A program made the position numbers and the translations under genes. The notes beneath the pieces are model-generated. The model was not told the origin of the DNA, searched no databases, and worked only from the letters and a program-made list of their open reading frames with translations. From Trichinella spiralis (taxonomy: Eukaryota; Nematoda; Enoplea; Trichinellida; Trichinellidae), in the NCBI GenBank assembly GCA_000181795.3, contig CM012954.1, positions 439,453 through 503,452 on the forward strand: DNA of 64,000 bases, in the 5' to 3' direction. Below, in pieces: positions 22,901-34,943 of this stretch (position 1 is the stretch's first letter; each line of letters opens with the position of its first letter).

Positions 22901-25646
22901 TCACAGCCAACTGATAACGTTTATGAGCTGGCTGACAAAGATCAACAACTCTTCCATACTAAAATTAATAAAATAAAATTACAACTCTATTCTTACTTCG
23001 CATATTTATTTATTGTTGTTCATTGCATTTTTTTCTCAAGAAATAATAAATTAAATTACCACCGTTCCAGTAGAGATGCGTTTCAAATTTTCCACAAGTT
23101 CTTGCTTTTTCACAATTCGTGAATTTTCAGAACTATCAACATTAGCATCATTCAGTTGACGATTTACATCTTCCACTTCGACGATCACTTGTTCTAGACG
23201 CGTTTTCGCCGTCCGCACTTCATCTTCAGTAGAACGTAAACTTGATCGTTGCTCTTCAATTTCATTTTCCGTATTTCTGGAAAAAGAAAAAAAGAAAACA
23301 ATATATGCTCAAAAAATTCAATTCAGCATACTTGATAGTATCGACCAATTTTTCCAAACGCTTTTTCAACGCTTCTAATTCGGATTCTTTTTGCTTAATT
23401 TTTTGACAAAATTCACCATTGCATCTTTTATCGTTGTCCAACAATTCTTGATCCATCTGTTGTTCACGCGCGAGAACATCCAACTCTTGTTGAATAGAAG
23501 CACACTGACGAACCACCTCACCTTTCAAAGAGTTGTACTGAGCAAGCTAAATGGTCACCAAGCAAATGCATAAAAAAATTACACATCACGTCAAAATACA
23601 GAATAAAGTAGAATGGAAATGTTACTTGTTCACTGTCCAGCTGCAGACCTTGACTTTCAGATTCTTGCGTTAGCTGAGCTTCAAAAGCATCTCGTTGTTC
23701 ATTGGCTTCTTTCAATTGTACTTCAAATTGGCGTATAACTTCTTGTTGACGTTCGGCATTTTTCCTAGCAGCTTCGAAAGCTTTGTGAAATGCTTCCAAT
23801 TTTCTCTCCGAATGCCGTACATTTTCCTTCACTTTGATGAAGCTCGGCTTTTCGCGTGTAATTTCAGACTCCTAAACACGCTTTTTCAAACAAACTTCAA
23901 ACATTTTTTCCAATGGGCAATAAAAATTGCACCATTTCGTAAATTTGTTGTTCCAATTTATTGACTTCACGAGTAACTTTGCTGTACACTTTTCGCCTCT
24001 CTTTCAGAACTTCCTCAACTTCACTGCACTTGGTTGCAATTCGACTTTGCTCGCCATGCTTGCCATTCATCTCTCCAAAAATTCTTTTCGATTCTCGATC
24101 ATTGCTGAACAGTTTCATCAAATAATAACGACTCTGCTTTTCCGCCTTCAATTTTCCAAAATAATACTAATATACTAGTCATAATTTCAACAAAATCTTA
24201 CCACAGAATCTTTGAGTTTTTGATATTTTTCCGCTTCTTCTTTTTCCATCTTCGCTGCACGCCTTTTCGCGGCAATATCACGCTTTCTGTGATAATTCAA
24301 CTGAGTATCCTGCTCTGCTCGCATCATTTCTGCTTTCAGTGTTTCATATTCAGCTTTCAATTCCCCAGATCTAAAATATTATAAATTTTCTACTCTGACC
24401 ACTAATGCCATTCAACTGTGTCTGTAATTTATTTCCTCGCTACCGAAAGTAAAATTTCAACTGTACATTGCCTTCAATATGAACTTTTTCAAACATATTT
24501 CATACCTTGATATTTCTTCAAATAACAAAGTACATTCTTTGGGATTCTTCATAGCAATATTTTCTACAGCACCTTGAAATACGAGAAAATTTTTTGCACG
24601 GATAAATATGTTGATGCTTTCTAACGCTTCAGTATATTGCAAATGGCTAACAGTCTACAATTCACCATAACAAATAATTGAATAAAAATGCAACAATTAA
24701 TTAATTCTTACAGCTCCGTCAATACGATATTCTGCGCTGGCACCAGCTACAAGACGCATAAATTTCAAGATACGGCCATCATCATCTTCATAAGTCATCG
24801 CTACGTAACACCTTGTACTGATTGGCTTTCCAACGGGTGCACCATAAATTAAATCCTGGAATGCGAAGCAACCATTATTAAACCTTTCAATTTATCGTGC
24901 TCTGTAATTTATTTAATTTATGTTAACAATATATACAATCAATTTGTAAAATTAATTCTTCAAAATCATCTCAACTATATCACAATACAACAAGAATCCT
25001 GAATTATCAAAAAATAATTACAACAGTCTTCGCATTTAAAAAAATGTAATACTACAATCATAAAAAAGTTTCTAATACAGTTTTATTTTACATTAATTAA
25101 TTGTCTAAAGTTGCATTACACTGAATAACAAATAATTTAATTTACACAGTTTATTTGCTAAGGGAAAAGAGTAAAGTGCAAGTTCACAACCCAGTTTCAA
25201 TTAATACTACATTTCAATTCTTTCCATTCATTGTCTTAGTGTTAAGAAAAATGTAAATCACTCAACATATTAAATAGTTAACTTTAAAGTATTTGAATAA
25301 TTTCGTTTGTCAAATATAATACTAAAAACAGCTGGCACAACAGTTTTATTTATCATTTTTCAATAACATATTCAATCCATTTACTAAAAACTGTGAAGTT
25401 ATATTTCACTTACGCTGATCTTTCTGACACGTAAGCTCGAAGTTTTTTCACCCAGAACAAAGCAAATTGCATCCATAAGATTGGACTTTCCTAAAATGTG
25501 TTCAATAAAACGTGCTGATATGCAAATAATGTCTCACCTGATCCATTTGGGCCGATGATTGCAGTGAATTTTTTGAACGGCCCAATTCTTTGGTAACCTT
25601 TGTAAGATTTAAAGTTTTCAAGTTCTATTTCACGCAAAAAACCCAT
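19919..25646 (-). CDS. SMC1: Cohesin subunit SMC1
   Basis: Twenty-two exons join in phase to 1,259 residues from ATG 25646: 25646-25538, 25490-25414, 24855-24712, 24654-24506, 24370-24202, 24145-23933, 23871-23626, 23546-23332, 23276-23060, 22958-22747, 22682-22520, 22370-22312, 22259-22064, 22003-21801, 21744-21590, 21554-21469, 21402-20971, 20910-20798, 20735-20567, 20505-20257, 20177-20067, 20011-19919. Walker A is GPNGSGKS (32-39), the ABC signature LSGGEK is near 1151-1156 and Walker B is [12 protein letters not shown]. Two long coiled coils flank a hinge from about 514 to 665 with [21 protein letters not shown] and [26 protein letters not shown] and [13 protein letters not shown] are SMC1-specific. 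It pairs with SMC3 and the kleisin to hold sister chromatids together. Exon 12 is only 59 bases; intron 2 (558 bases) is the longest. Length is close to human SMC1A (1,233). Confidence 0.97.
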
Positions 25647-26748
25647 ATTTTAAGTATATGAAATGCAAAATTCTAAATTACATACAATTTTACTTGTCAT
25701 ACAAGTATAAATAGAAATGCAAAATATTAGTAGCATTAAAATATGTAAAACAACTTCGCTGGACAGCAATACAGCTGTATTATCAATTCAACAAATCGGA
25801 AATGAAATGAAATAAAATAAAATAATATTTAATATAATATAAAATGAAATATAAAGCGATGCTTTTATTTCGGCATGCATAAGAAAGTGACCAAGATCAA
25901 GAACAAAGTAGCTAATAAATGCAAAGCAATAATAAATAGCAAACATGCATAGGACTGTTATATACCAAGTTGTTTTAAAAATGTGGACTTTATGATCACT
26001 CAAAAGTCGATTAACAATTTTTGAAATAAGTTCTTACCCGCTTTCAGCTTAATGATCAGGTTAGTTGTCCTTTTCTTAGTAGTATACAGAAATATAAGAA
26101 ATACACATTGACTCACGTTAAAGAAAAAGTATTTCAAATCTTACTGTAGAATAATTGTATGTCCAGGTTATCATAAAATAATAATCAAGGTTTATTAATT
26201 TAAGCTACTGGAGAATTTTAACTAAAAGCATTAATTTAAATTATATAAATTGAAATAAAAGTATTTTGAATTTTAGATATAGGATAAATTTTTTAACTCA
26301 GTAAAAAAATAAGTAATAATATAATAAAATTTTATTTTTAAAATATATGCATGAATGCGGCTACATTTTTTTCAAATAAAGTAATTATTTCCATATTGAT
26401 CGATACTTTTCTCACTGGCAGTACCAAAATATAAAATTAAATCATTCAAAATGGAAAAATTAATTCGAACGCAGATAGATACCATTTTCAAAAATGCTTA
26501 TAACGCATATAGTACTGCCAAAGCATTAATGAAAGTGTAAAAAAATTTTCTGAATCACAGTTTTATAATTTTTAATATAGGCAAACTATACATTCCAAAA
26601 ATGAAACAATTCATTAATACAATTTTAAATCAAATAGCATTTTTAAATTGCGTGCTCATGAGTAACATTTCAAAAAGCCACACAGAATGCTTTTCAATAT
26701 AAAACTGCATCAGTCAATTATTTCATAACTTTATTGTTTTCTTTAGAT
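25647..26748. other. Spacer between TFIIE-beta and SMC1
   Basis: This AT-rich 1.1-kb spacer holds the 3' UTR of TFIIE-beta and the SMC1 5' flank. No further gene is seen. Confidence 0.5.
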
Positions 26749-27998
26749 TCAATCATACGATTCTAAAAGTCCAGTTTTAGATAAATGTTCATTCTGTAAA
26801 ACTACAGGCTTCTTCCTTGGCTTTCTTTTAGGAATGTGAGCTTTGCCAGGGCCATCTCGATGTTTCAAGCCAAGCAAGGTGTCCAAGCCCTGCTTTCTTA
26901 CGTACTCTTCTAACTTCTCGTCATCATACTGACTAACTGATATATTTCGCCACATCATCTTTAAATCTATAAATGAAAATAAAAGTTAATACTGAAATAA
27001 ATTTCTGTATATTATTTTTACCTTCATCTACAGCCAAATGAAACGGTTCTGACTCATTGTAAAACAAAGCCACATCCTTACGCTTATTTAAACTGACATT
27101 CAAAGCAAGAACTTGATTGCCCAGAGCCTGACAAAAAACTTTTTTGTATATTTATTTCATACTGTATTTTTAAAGATGCGGCATAGCACCCGCAAAAAAA
27201 ATACCTGAACAAGTTTATCTGGATGAAGAACACAATCATAAAGTTCAGAAAGTAGCAACGCACCAGCACCATCAATTTCACGACGTTTCAATAACGCCAA
27301 CAAAGAATTTTTTCCTTTCACCTTGTATGGAGGTTTGTAAGTGAACTTACCATCTTCATCGACATTCATGCGAGGATGACCCGGTAGAATCTAAATGACC
27401 ACATAACTTTAAAGTGCCTTGAGTAATAATAGTAATAACAATATCAATTTCAAGAAATTTACTTCTTTGAGCCACATCGAAATTTTACCCGAAACTCCAA
27501 ACATTTGGAGCTCTTCAAAAATTTCTTCTAGAGACAAACTCCAATTCAAGTTTTCCAAAAAGCGTTTCTTTATACAATAAATTATACAGTTTAAAGTATA
27601 ATTCTTTCATTAATGAATATTTTACTTTCATATGTTCCAAAACTTTAGCCAGTATACCAAAATTCGTTGCCATACACGCTTTGGCGTTTTTGTAATCGAC
27701 CACTAAAATTCAAAAAGTGAACCAACTGTTTTTTTAATGTAAATATAAAACAAACAAGGAATATTTAAAACAAATAATAATAACAAAAGCATTCAAATAA
27801 GTTGCAGAACCTACCAGATTTAGCCATTTTGGGTCTCTTAACAGCTGAAAGGACAGCAGCATTTTTGACAGACGTATTATTATGCCTTTCAGATGTGTTG
27901 GTTGCACTACTATAACGGTCTTGACGATTAAAAACCGAAGGTACAGCACTTGCTCGCTTCAAGAAAGCTTCTCTTTGTTTAAGCAAAGATGAATCCAT
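26749..27998 (-). CDS. GTF2E2: Transcription initiation factor IIE subunit beta
   Basis: Six exons join in phase: 27998-27815, 27702-27626, 27567-27463, 27390-27205, 27127-27022 and 26966-26749, giving 291 residues, the length of the human protein. The N-terminus MDSSLLKQREAFLKRA matches the family start. Two winged-helix segments follow: FGILAKVLEHMK with LSLEEIFEELQ, then PPYKVKGKNSLLALLKRRE with the GALLLSELYD stretch and ALGNQVLALN. The C-terminal part has MMWRNISVSQYDDEKLEEYV, basic KRKPRKKP and NEHLSKTGLLESYD. With TFIIE-alpha it recruits and regulates TFIIH at RNA polymerase II promoters. It lies upstream of SMC1 on the same strand. Confidence 0.93.
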
Positions 27999-29173
27999 AT
28001 CACCCTGGTAGCGATCAACTTAAAAAATCAAAAAATTCTCCATTCCGACATTACAGTTAACAAATGAAAAGCAAGTACAAATGTTCAATTAACAAGGAAA
28101 ACCTTACAAAATTCTGTTATTTATTATGAACTCAAAGAGTTTAAGAAACAAATTTATAAAAAAATAATGCAATTCGACTTCACGTTTCATTTTACACATG
28201 ATTTCTACAAACATCTACCAATAAACGCGGCCATTTACGGATTTAAGCGTTTTGAAAAGTATTAAAATTGTGATATGCTTTAGAAATATTTTTCAGCAAC
28301 TGCAGTGGGCTTCTTACTATTTTTAACCATGAATGCGCTAAGAAGACGTTACAAAATAATCATAAGCTGCCTACATCGAACATCATAATATTCTTAAAGC
28401 AGCAGTTCACAGAAGTTGAATGCAATCTTATAAAAAATATGAACTCTCCATAGTCAATAATAATATGATATTTAAACACGATGTTTATAAAGTTTACTTA
28501 ATTAATGTACTTTAAAGGGTGGTGTGCAACATATTCTAATTTTTGACGGAGTTTTCGATTCTTCGAATTCCGACAAGCGCCCCACGCAAGCTAACATCTT
28601 ACTTCCCAGTTCTAAAGGTCGTCGTCAAATAATTCAGATGGTTGAAGTACTCTTCAAGTAAATACGTTTTATTCAAAAATGCACGATTAACAACAATAAA
28701 CACTCGACGAGGAAATATCGGAAGGGAAAGTGCAATAAAAATGAGCACACCATATTTTACTGCTGCTAACCTCCGACTTAACACAGTATTACATTTTTGA
28801 GAGTAAAGTACATATAAAATTTGTTTAGCATTAATATTATTAACTAACAGAAGTTTATTAACTTTTATTTGCTTCTGCGTTAAATTATAAATTGAAAAAT
28901 CTAATTTTAAAATAAAATTAAATGACTTTTATTTCTCTTTAAAGAATTGTTAAAAATGCATTTGATTTTAAAATTTTGCCGTTTTTAAGTTTAAATTAAA
29001 CAAAATTGTATGTATTAATATGTTTATATTTGTTTTAAAGTTTTCTATCTCATATTCGTTGATTTGAATTAAGTAGGTCATTTTGGCCTACTTTAAAATG
29101 ATGATCAAGCTCAATCTTTTAAACCGTAATCTAGTGAATTCAGTTGAATTCGATTTGATTTTGAAGCACTGCG
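27999..29173. other. Divergent promoter region between TFIIE-beta (-) and PLK1 (+)
   Basis: The two housekeeping genes are transcribed away from this 1.2-kb region, so it should hold both promoters. A 61-codon minus-strand open frame (28599-28784, no ATG) has a hydrophobic stretch but no homology I recognise. The remainder is AT-rich. Confidence 0.45.
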
Positions 29174-31797
29174 ATGGCTGAACGACAAAAGAAAGAAGAA
29201 CAAAAGGAATTGCCTGATATTATTGTGAATCCAAAACATGGCACTAGATATTGTAAAGGAAAATTTCTGGGAAAGGTGAATGAATGAATGAATAAATTGT
29301 CGCTGCTTCTTTGATAATTTGAATTTTCAGGGTGGTTTCGCTCGCTGCTATGAGCTCACGGAATCGTCCACTAATCGCACTTATGCTGGAAAAGTTGTTT
29401 CGAAAACATTACTTGTCAAAAAACATCAAAAAGATAAAGTAAGAAACTTCTTCAAGATTACCCTTTTCCATAGAAATTTGAATATGGTTTTTCTTTTCAA
29501 GATGGCTCAAGAAATTCAAATTCATTCTCAACTTTCGCACAAGCATGTCGTTCAGTTTCACAGCTTTTTTGAAGACGATCAAAATGTTTACATTTTATTG
29601 GAACTGTGTCGCCGAAGGGTAAATTTGGATTAAAAAAATTGTAGACTCACTCTTATTGTCGTGGTTATTATTATAGTCGCTGATGGAATTGCACAAGCGA
29701 CGCCGAACAATTACAGAACCGGAAGCACGTTACTTCCTTCATCAAATTGTTGACGCAACAATTTATTTGCACGAAAATCGCATCATTCATCGCGATTTGA
29801 AATTGGGAAATTTGTTCATCAATGATGATATGATGGTCAAATTAGGTGACTTTGGTTTGGCTACGAAACTTGATTATGATGGTGAAAGGAAAAAGTACGT
29901 TTATTTCGTGTTTTAATCTTCATTTTGGAAAAATTCGTATCTTTTTCTAGAACCCTCTGCGGCACTCCAAATTACATCGCACCTGAGATGCTTTCCAAGA
30001 AAGGTCACAGCTATGAAGTGGATTTATGGGCAATTGGGTGCATTTTATACACTCTGCTTGTTGGAAATCCACCGTTTGAGACATCGTCACTGAAAGATAC
30101 GTATTCACGTATTCAGCGCAACGATTACCACCTGCCGAGTCGTTTGAGCCCAGCTGCTCGTCAGATGATTCTTCGGTTGTTACAGTCTGATCCGAAAAAT
30201 AGACCAACTATCAAAGAAACCTTGAACTTCGATTTCATGACTTCCGGTATAATTATTTATGATTTTGTTTGAATTAATATGAAATTGACAATGTAGAAAA
30301 TATGAGAAAGATTTTCAAAAAAATATATATACCTGAAAATGTATCTTTGAAGGTTTCTGTCCGCTTCGTCTACCAACATCTTGTCTCACCATGGCTCCAA
30401 AATTTCCTGTCGAAGCTCTTCGTGCACCGTTACAACTTGACCGGAAACCACTAGCAGCATTTAACTCCGGTTAGCTTTTCTTGGGCAAATCCACATTTTC
30501 TTTTTCCGTCAAATATTTAATTTGAAAATAATCTATAGATGCGGCAGGCAAAGGCCAAATCGACGGACCGCCTCGTGCACTAACTTCTGTTCCTGAAGGA
30601 AAAGAGATGCTTGCTGAAAAGCAGCAGCCACGCTTTGAAACATCTATCTGTGGTATTTATAAATTGAATATTTTTCTGTGGTTTTCTTTCTTTTTTTTGA
30701 TTCACCTTCATCATGTAGTTAAACAAGAGATTGCTGTTGACACGCACTTGGGTACGTTGTTTCGACTGTTGACTGAGATTACGCGTAATCCAACTAGAAA
30801 TACACCACCTTGTATGGGTATGTAACATTTATTCACATTGCGCTGTCATATCTACACCAATTTCATTTTAAACTTGATCTTTGAAATAATATTTCTGAAA
30901 ATTTCAGATGAAGCCGAAGATCCTGCGTTAGCTCCTGTATTCTGGATTAGCAAGTGGGTCGATTATTCAGACAAGTACGGTATTGGCTATCAGTTGAGCG
31001 ACAACAGCGTTGGAGTGATGTTCAATGACAAAACAAAGTTGGTTCTGCATGCTGATGAGAGGTTGATGTTTTATTTTAAATTTGAATAGATTTTTGTCTC
31101 AAAAATTTATTTCTATTGTGCAATTTCAGTCAGTTGCAGTTCATTCAGTTCAACGATGAGGAAGTATACTGCACCACCGAAAATTTTCCGGAGTTTTTGA
31201 AAAAGAAAGTAACACTGATGAAGTACTTCAAGAGCTACATGCACGAACATTTGTTGAAGGTAAATAGTAGCGTCTAGGTGCCCAACAAATTCCATACTTT
31301 ATCAGGGAACTCTCTAGGCTGGAGCTCACAAGGCTCCATCGGCAGGGGATGAATTGGCACGTCTTCCGTCACTGCGAGATTGGTTTCGTACTCGTTCTTG
31401 TATTGTTTTTCTGTTGAACAACGGCACAGTACAAGTGAACTTCTTTCATGATCATACCAAGTTGGTTTTGTGCCCACTGATGGAAGCAGTGACTTACATG
31501 GACGAAAAGCGTAATTTTAACACCTATCTAATATCGGCGCTGGTTAAAAGTGGATGCAGTGAGGATTTGTTGTAAGCATTTGAAGGGAAAATGAGAAGAG
31601 AAGGATGTTTAAAAAGTCCAAATTTCAGGTCACGTTTGAAGTATGCCCGCAGCATGGTCGAGCGACTCATATTACACCAGGCGAGTGGCAGTAGCAGAAA
31701 GACGGGCTCGTCAACAGGTCCGCAGAGTGCAGGTTTGAATCCCGCAACAGAACAAGAACAAGATATGCAAGAGGTGGCGAAAACAGGCAAAATTTAA
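29174..31797 (+). CDS. PLK1: Polo-like kinase 1
   Basis: Twelve exons join in phase to 625 residues: 29174-29275, 29331-29438, 29502-29618, 29677-29894, 29951-30246, 30353-30469, 30539-30652, 30719-30817, 30908-31061, 31130-31259, 31318-31571, 31629-31797. The kinase domain has [25 protein letters not shown] (catalytic Asp about 149), DFGLATKL (Asp about 167) and the activation loop [14 protein letters not shown], in which T183 is the counterpart of human T210, the Aurora target. Two polo boxes follow: [20 protein letters not shown] (first Trp about 403, the position equivalent to human W414) and [19 protein letters not shown], with the His-x-Lys phosphopeptide pincer at about 531 and 533. 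All catalytic and binding residues are present. It drives mitotic entry, centrosome maturation and cytokinesis, and in vertebrates removes cohesin arms, a functional link to SMC1 nearby. The C-terminal tail is a little longer than in human PLK1. Confidence 0.97.
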
Positions 31798-32182
31798 TAT
31801 CAAAAATGAGGTAGTTTTAGTCGTTGTGCCCTCGGTTTGCAGTTGACTGATTCAAATTTTATAAAGTAGTTTCCGCATCCGCTCTATACATTATAATTAT
31901 TCTAAAAATTAAAGCACCATTTCTGATTAATGCAGTAACGTTGGAATTAATCGTTCCGACGTGTTTAATCTTAAATTTTACCATTGCACATGTCTGTCGC
32001 CTTTGTATAATATATATATACATTTATTTATTTATATTTATATTTTTAATATAAATCACACTTTATGTGGTTAAGTTCGATTACAGAGCAACAATGTTTA
32101 TCCTGTCATTCCCAGGGAAAAGTTGGTGAAAATTAAAAAAAAAGCAGCTTGCCAAATCTCTTTCCCTCCTCTCCATCTCTTG

Positions 32183-33164
32183 TTAGCGCGGCCGATTTTT
32201 CATAAACACTCTATCGGCGATTGGTGTCTGCGTGCTTTTGCTATGACTGTTGTTCTGATCCATCATTGTCAGCAGGTGAGCAGTTTCGTTGGTGCCAGCC
32301 AAATTAGCTCCTGTGCGAACATTGAGCGGTACTAAAACTGTCTGAAATTTGAAATATACTACAACAAGTGAATTTTTTGTACACAAGTGTGATAAAACAT
32401 CTTAAACCGTACTTGATGCCCAAAAGCACTTCGAGACACGTAATAGCCTTTGTGCAATTCTTCTTCTGGAGTGACAACGTTATAATAGCAGAGTATCAAT
32501 GAAACGATGGCACAAACACCTGAAAATATTTTTTACTATTATGAACTGTTTCTGAAAGAGAGAGAGAAAATTTACCATGGGCTGGTGTAAATACCATATG
32601 CAAAGTGTACATGGCAATGATGGTATTTTCTACCATTCGATTGAGCTCGAAAAGTGGTTGCGAATGACGCCAACCATCCTGACGAATTGTTCTTTCCTGT
32701 TTGTCCAACAGCCAGGCGGTGATGGCAAACAGAATCACACTAAGAACGATCGAACTCAGTGTACTTCCAGTGTAAACTAAAAGTAACATCCGTTTGGGAT
32801 GCAATTTTACAAAAACAATTCCCAATATGGCACTGGCGCAGAATATGGTCGACATCCACAGGCTGCTTTTGTACGGACATCCGTCGTAAAAGTGGCAAAT
32901 GATGGCAAATATCAGTATTTGTATAGCTAAGCAGAGTTGAATGGCGGCACAAATGATAATGGACCGTGGGTGACGAACGACAATTGTATCGGTCAAAACT
33001 GAGTGCTGTTGTAACGGTAGGGTGGGATTGTCATTGTCGCCAAGGTACACCTCTTCTTCGGGATGCAAACTGTCCGACTCGAACGAGTCTTGATCGTATG
33101 ACTGTACTTCGCGTACTGTATCTTGATTGTACTCTGAAGTTTCCGTATTCACGCTACTTTCCAT
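32183..33164 (-). CDS. Unrecognised four-helix membrane protein
   Basis: Three exons join in phase: 33164-32576, 32519-32413 and 32341-32183, giving 284 residues. An acidic, Ser-rich N-terminal region of about 65 residues precedes four hydrophobic segments: about 69-91, 100-120, 126-153 and 183-213. A cytosolic C-terminal tail of about 70 residues is polar. Topology with both ends inside suggests a MARVEL, MS4A or tetraspan-like protein, but I see no tetraspanin CCG, claudin W-GLW-C-C or other diagnostic motif, so I give no family. It converges on PLK1, with about 390 bases between the two stop codons. Confidence 0.75.
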
Positions 33165-34871
33165 TTGTTTTTGTTTGTCTGGTTCTTATTCAACAACTGC
33201 TGTATCTTTAAAACGAGAATTAACAATATTCGATCAATAGAACACAATATATGTGCATTGAAAAATAACATGGTATGACTATTTTAAATTGAGTTTTTGA
33301 CTTGACGCGAATGAAAAATGCTGAATTGAAAATAAAAACAGATAACTGTTATACATAAGCGACACAGTGCTTGCTTGCTTTTACTCCAAGATGCAAATTG
33401 AAAATGATCAACAACAGAGTTACCTTTTTGAAACATTCCAGTGATATTATTGTAGGTGATGAATGAAATCATATATATCTGAAGATGTGATAAAGTGATA
33501 TTGGAAAAAAAATAGAAAGAATTGAGCTATTTTTGTCCGTTTAATTTGATTAAAACGTGAAAATTCCACCAACTGTGAACTTCGAGTGGGCGAATTTCGA
33601 GAAAGATGTAAAATTTCGAAAATGAATAAAGAAGAAGTTCTATGCAGATAGATATTCACGAACAGACGCACGCACGCGCGCGCACACGAACACAAACTCA
33701 CTCAAAAGTAGACATAAACATATACACAATGACATTTATACACGTATATTACTTATTTTTCAATCAGGATGAGAAGAAGATGGATGAAATGGCTTTAAAT
33801 TTTAACAGCTGCAAGCAGGCACTGATACCACTTGGACAATTCACGCTTAACTAGTCGTTTGGACGTTGGATAGCTCCGAAAGTTCGAACACTGACTGACT
33901 GACAAGTTGATGAATAATAATAATAATAAAGCAAGTTGAATTTAAAGTTTTAAGTGTGCCTTGGTTGCTAGTTCGTTGAAAAAATTGGAGAAAAGGTCGG
34001 TCGGCGCAATGGCCAACTGGCGTCTCAAGTGACAAATCTACGCAGCCGACTTGGCAACGTTAAAGCTGCTATCATAATGATGCGCTAAGTGTACAAGAAG
34101 ATGGCGACTTCCTCAACACAATGCCTAATGCACCACGTACTCGGCGTCAAAAGGAAAAAAACCGCCGAAATGTGCGCTTATAAATCATCGGGTAGAAAAA
34201 AGCCCAAATTCCACGCTTGGGCAAACTTATTTCCTTGAAACATTACAACGAAACAAACAAATATGCCCATGATGCCGAAAAAAAATTTCCTAGTCTTCTT
34301 TAAAATTTATATTGCTAAATTTTGCGGAAAACAGCTGCATAAAAATACACTTCATTACATGACGAACAATTGTACGTGAGAACACCGTTTAAATTTACAG
34401 TATACCTACTTTTTCTTCACATAATCGTTTTAATCAATTGTCGAAAGATAAAAATTCATTCACGAATTAAATAACGAAAAAATAAACCATGCTTTTAATT
34501 TTTATTAATTTAGTATTGAAAAATCAACAGCAAAAAATATAATTCTTACCTGTTTTGTGTTGTACATTTTGAACGATGCACTAAGTGGTGTGTTGACGTT
34601 GACCGATTAGCCAAAGAAATGTTAAATAGACTGTCTGTCGACTACAGATGCAATATAATAGCCGATGAACTGAAACGAAGCCAAATGATGCATCTAGCGA
34701 CATGAACTGAAAGAACAACAATACAATACAATACAATAACTGAAGTCTAAAATGGAAAACATTAATATATAGCATTAATCAAACGAATGATCAGTTGTTT
34801 CAAAATGTTCATTTTATTTCAAAGTTGAAGAAGTACAGATTAAAAAATTGTTGCATTTAAAAATTAAGAAA

Positions 34872-34908
<37 letters not shown>

Positions 34909-34943
34909 GCTGTGCTTTGGACGGCTTAGTCAATCAGTCCATT
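33165..34943. other. Spacer between the four-helix protein and the tetraspanin
   Basis: No gene is seen. Around 33640-33700 there is an alternating CA/CG purine-pyrimidine stretch, and a TAA repeat of about 11 units lies at 34873-34905. The 33830-34200 part is less AT-rich and may be promoter or 5' UTR. Confidence 0.45.
34873..34905. repeat. TAA trinucleotide microsatellite
   Basis: About eleven TAA units lie just past the stop codon of the tetraspanin gene, probably in or near its 3' UTR. Confidence 0.9.

Noticed and set aside
28599-28784. 61-codon minus-strand frame with a hydrophobic stretch and a donor-like end
   Set aside because: There is no ATG, no recognisable homology and no clear partner exon before TFIIE-beta.
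31730-31745. GTTTGAATCCC resembling a tRNA B box
   Set aside because: It lies inside the PLK1 last coding exon and has no A box or cloverleaf around it.
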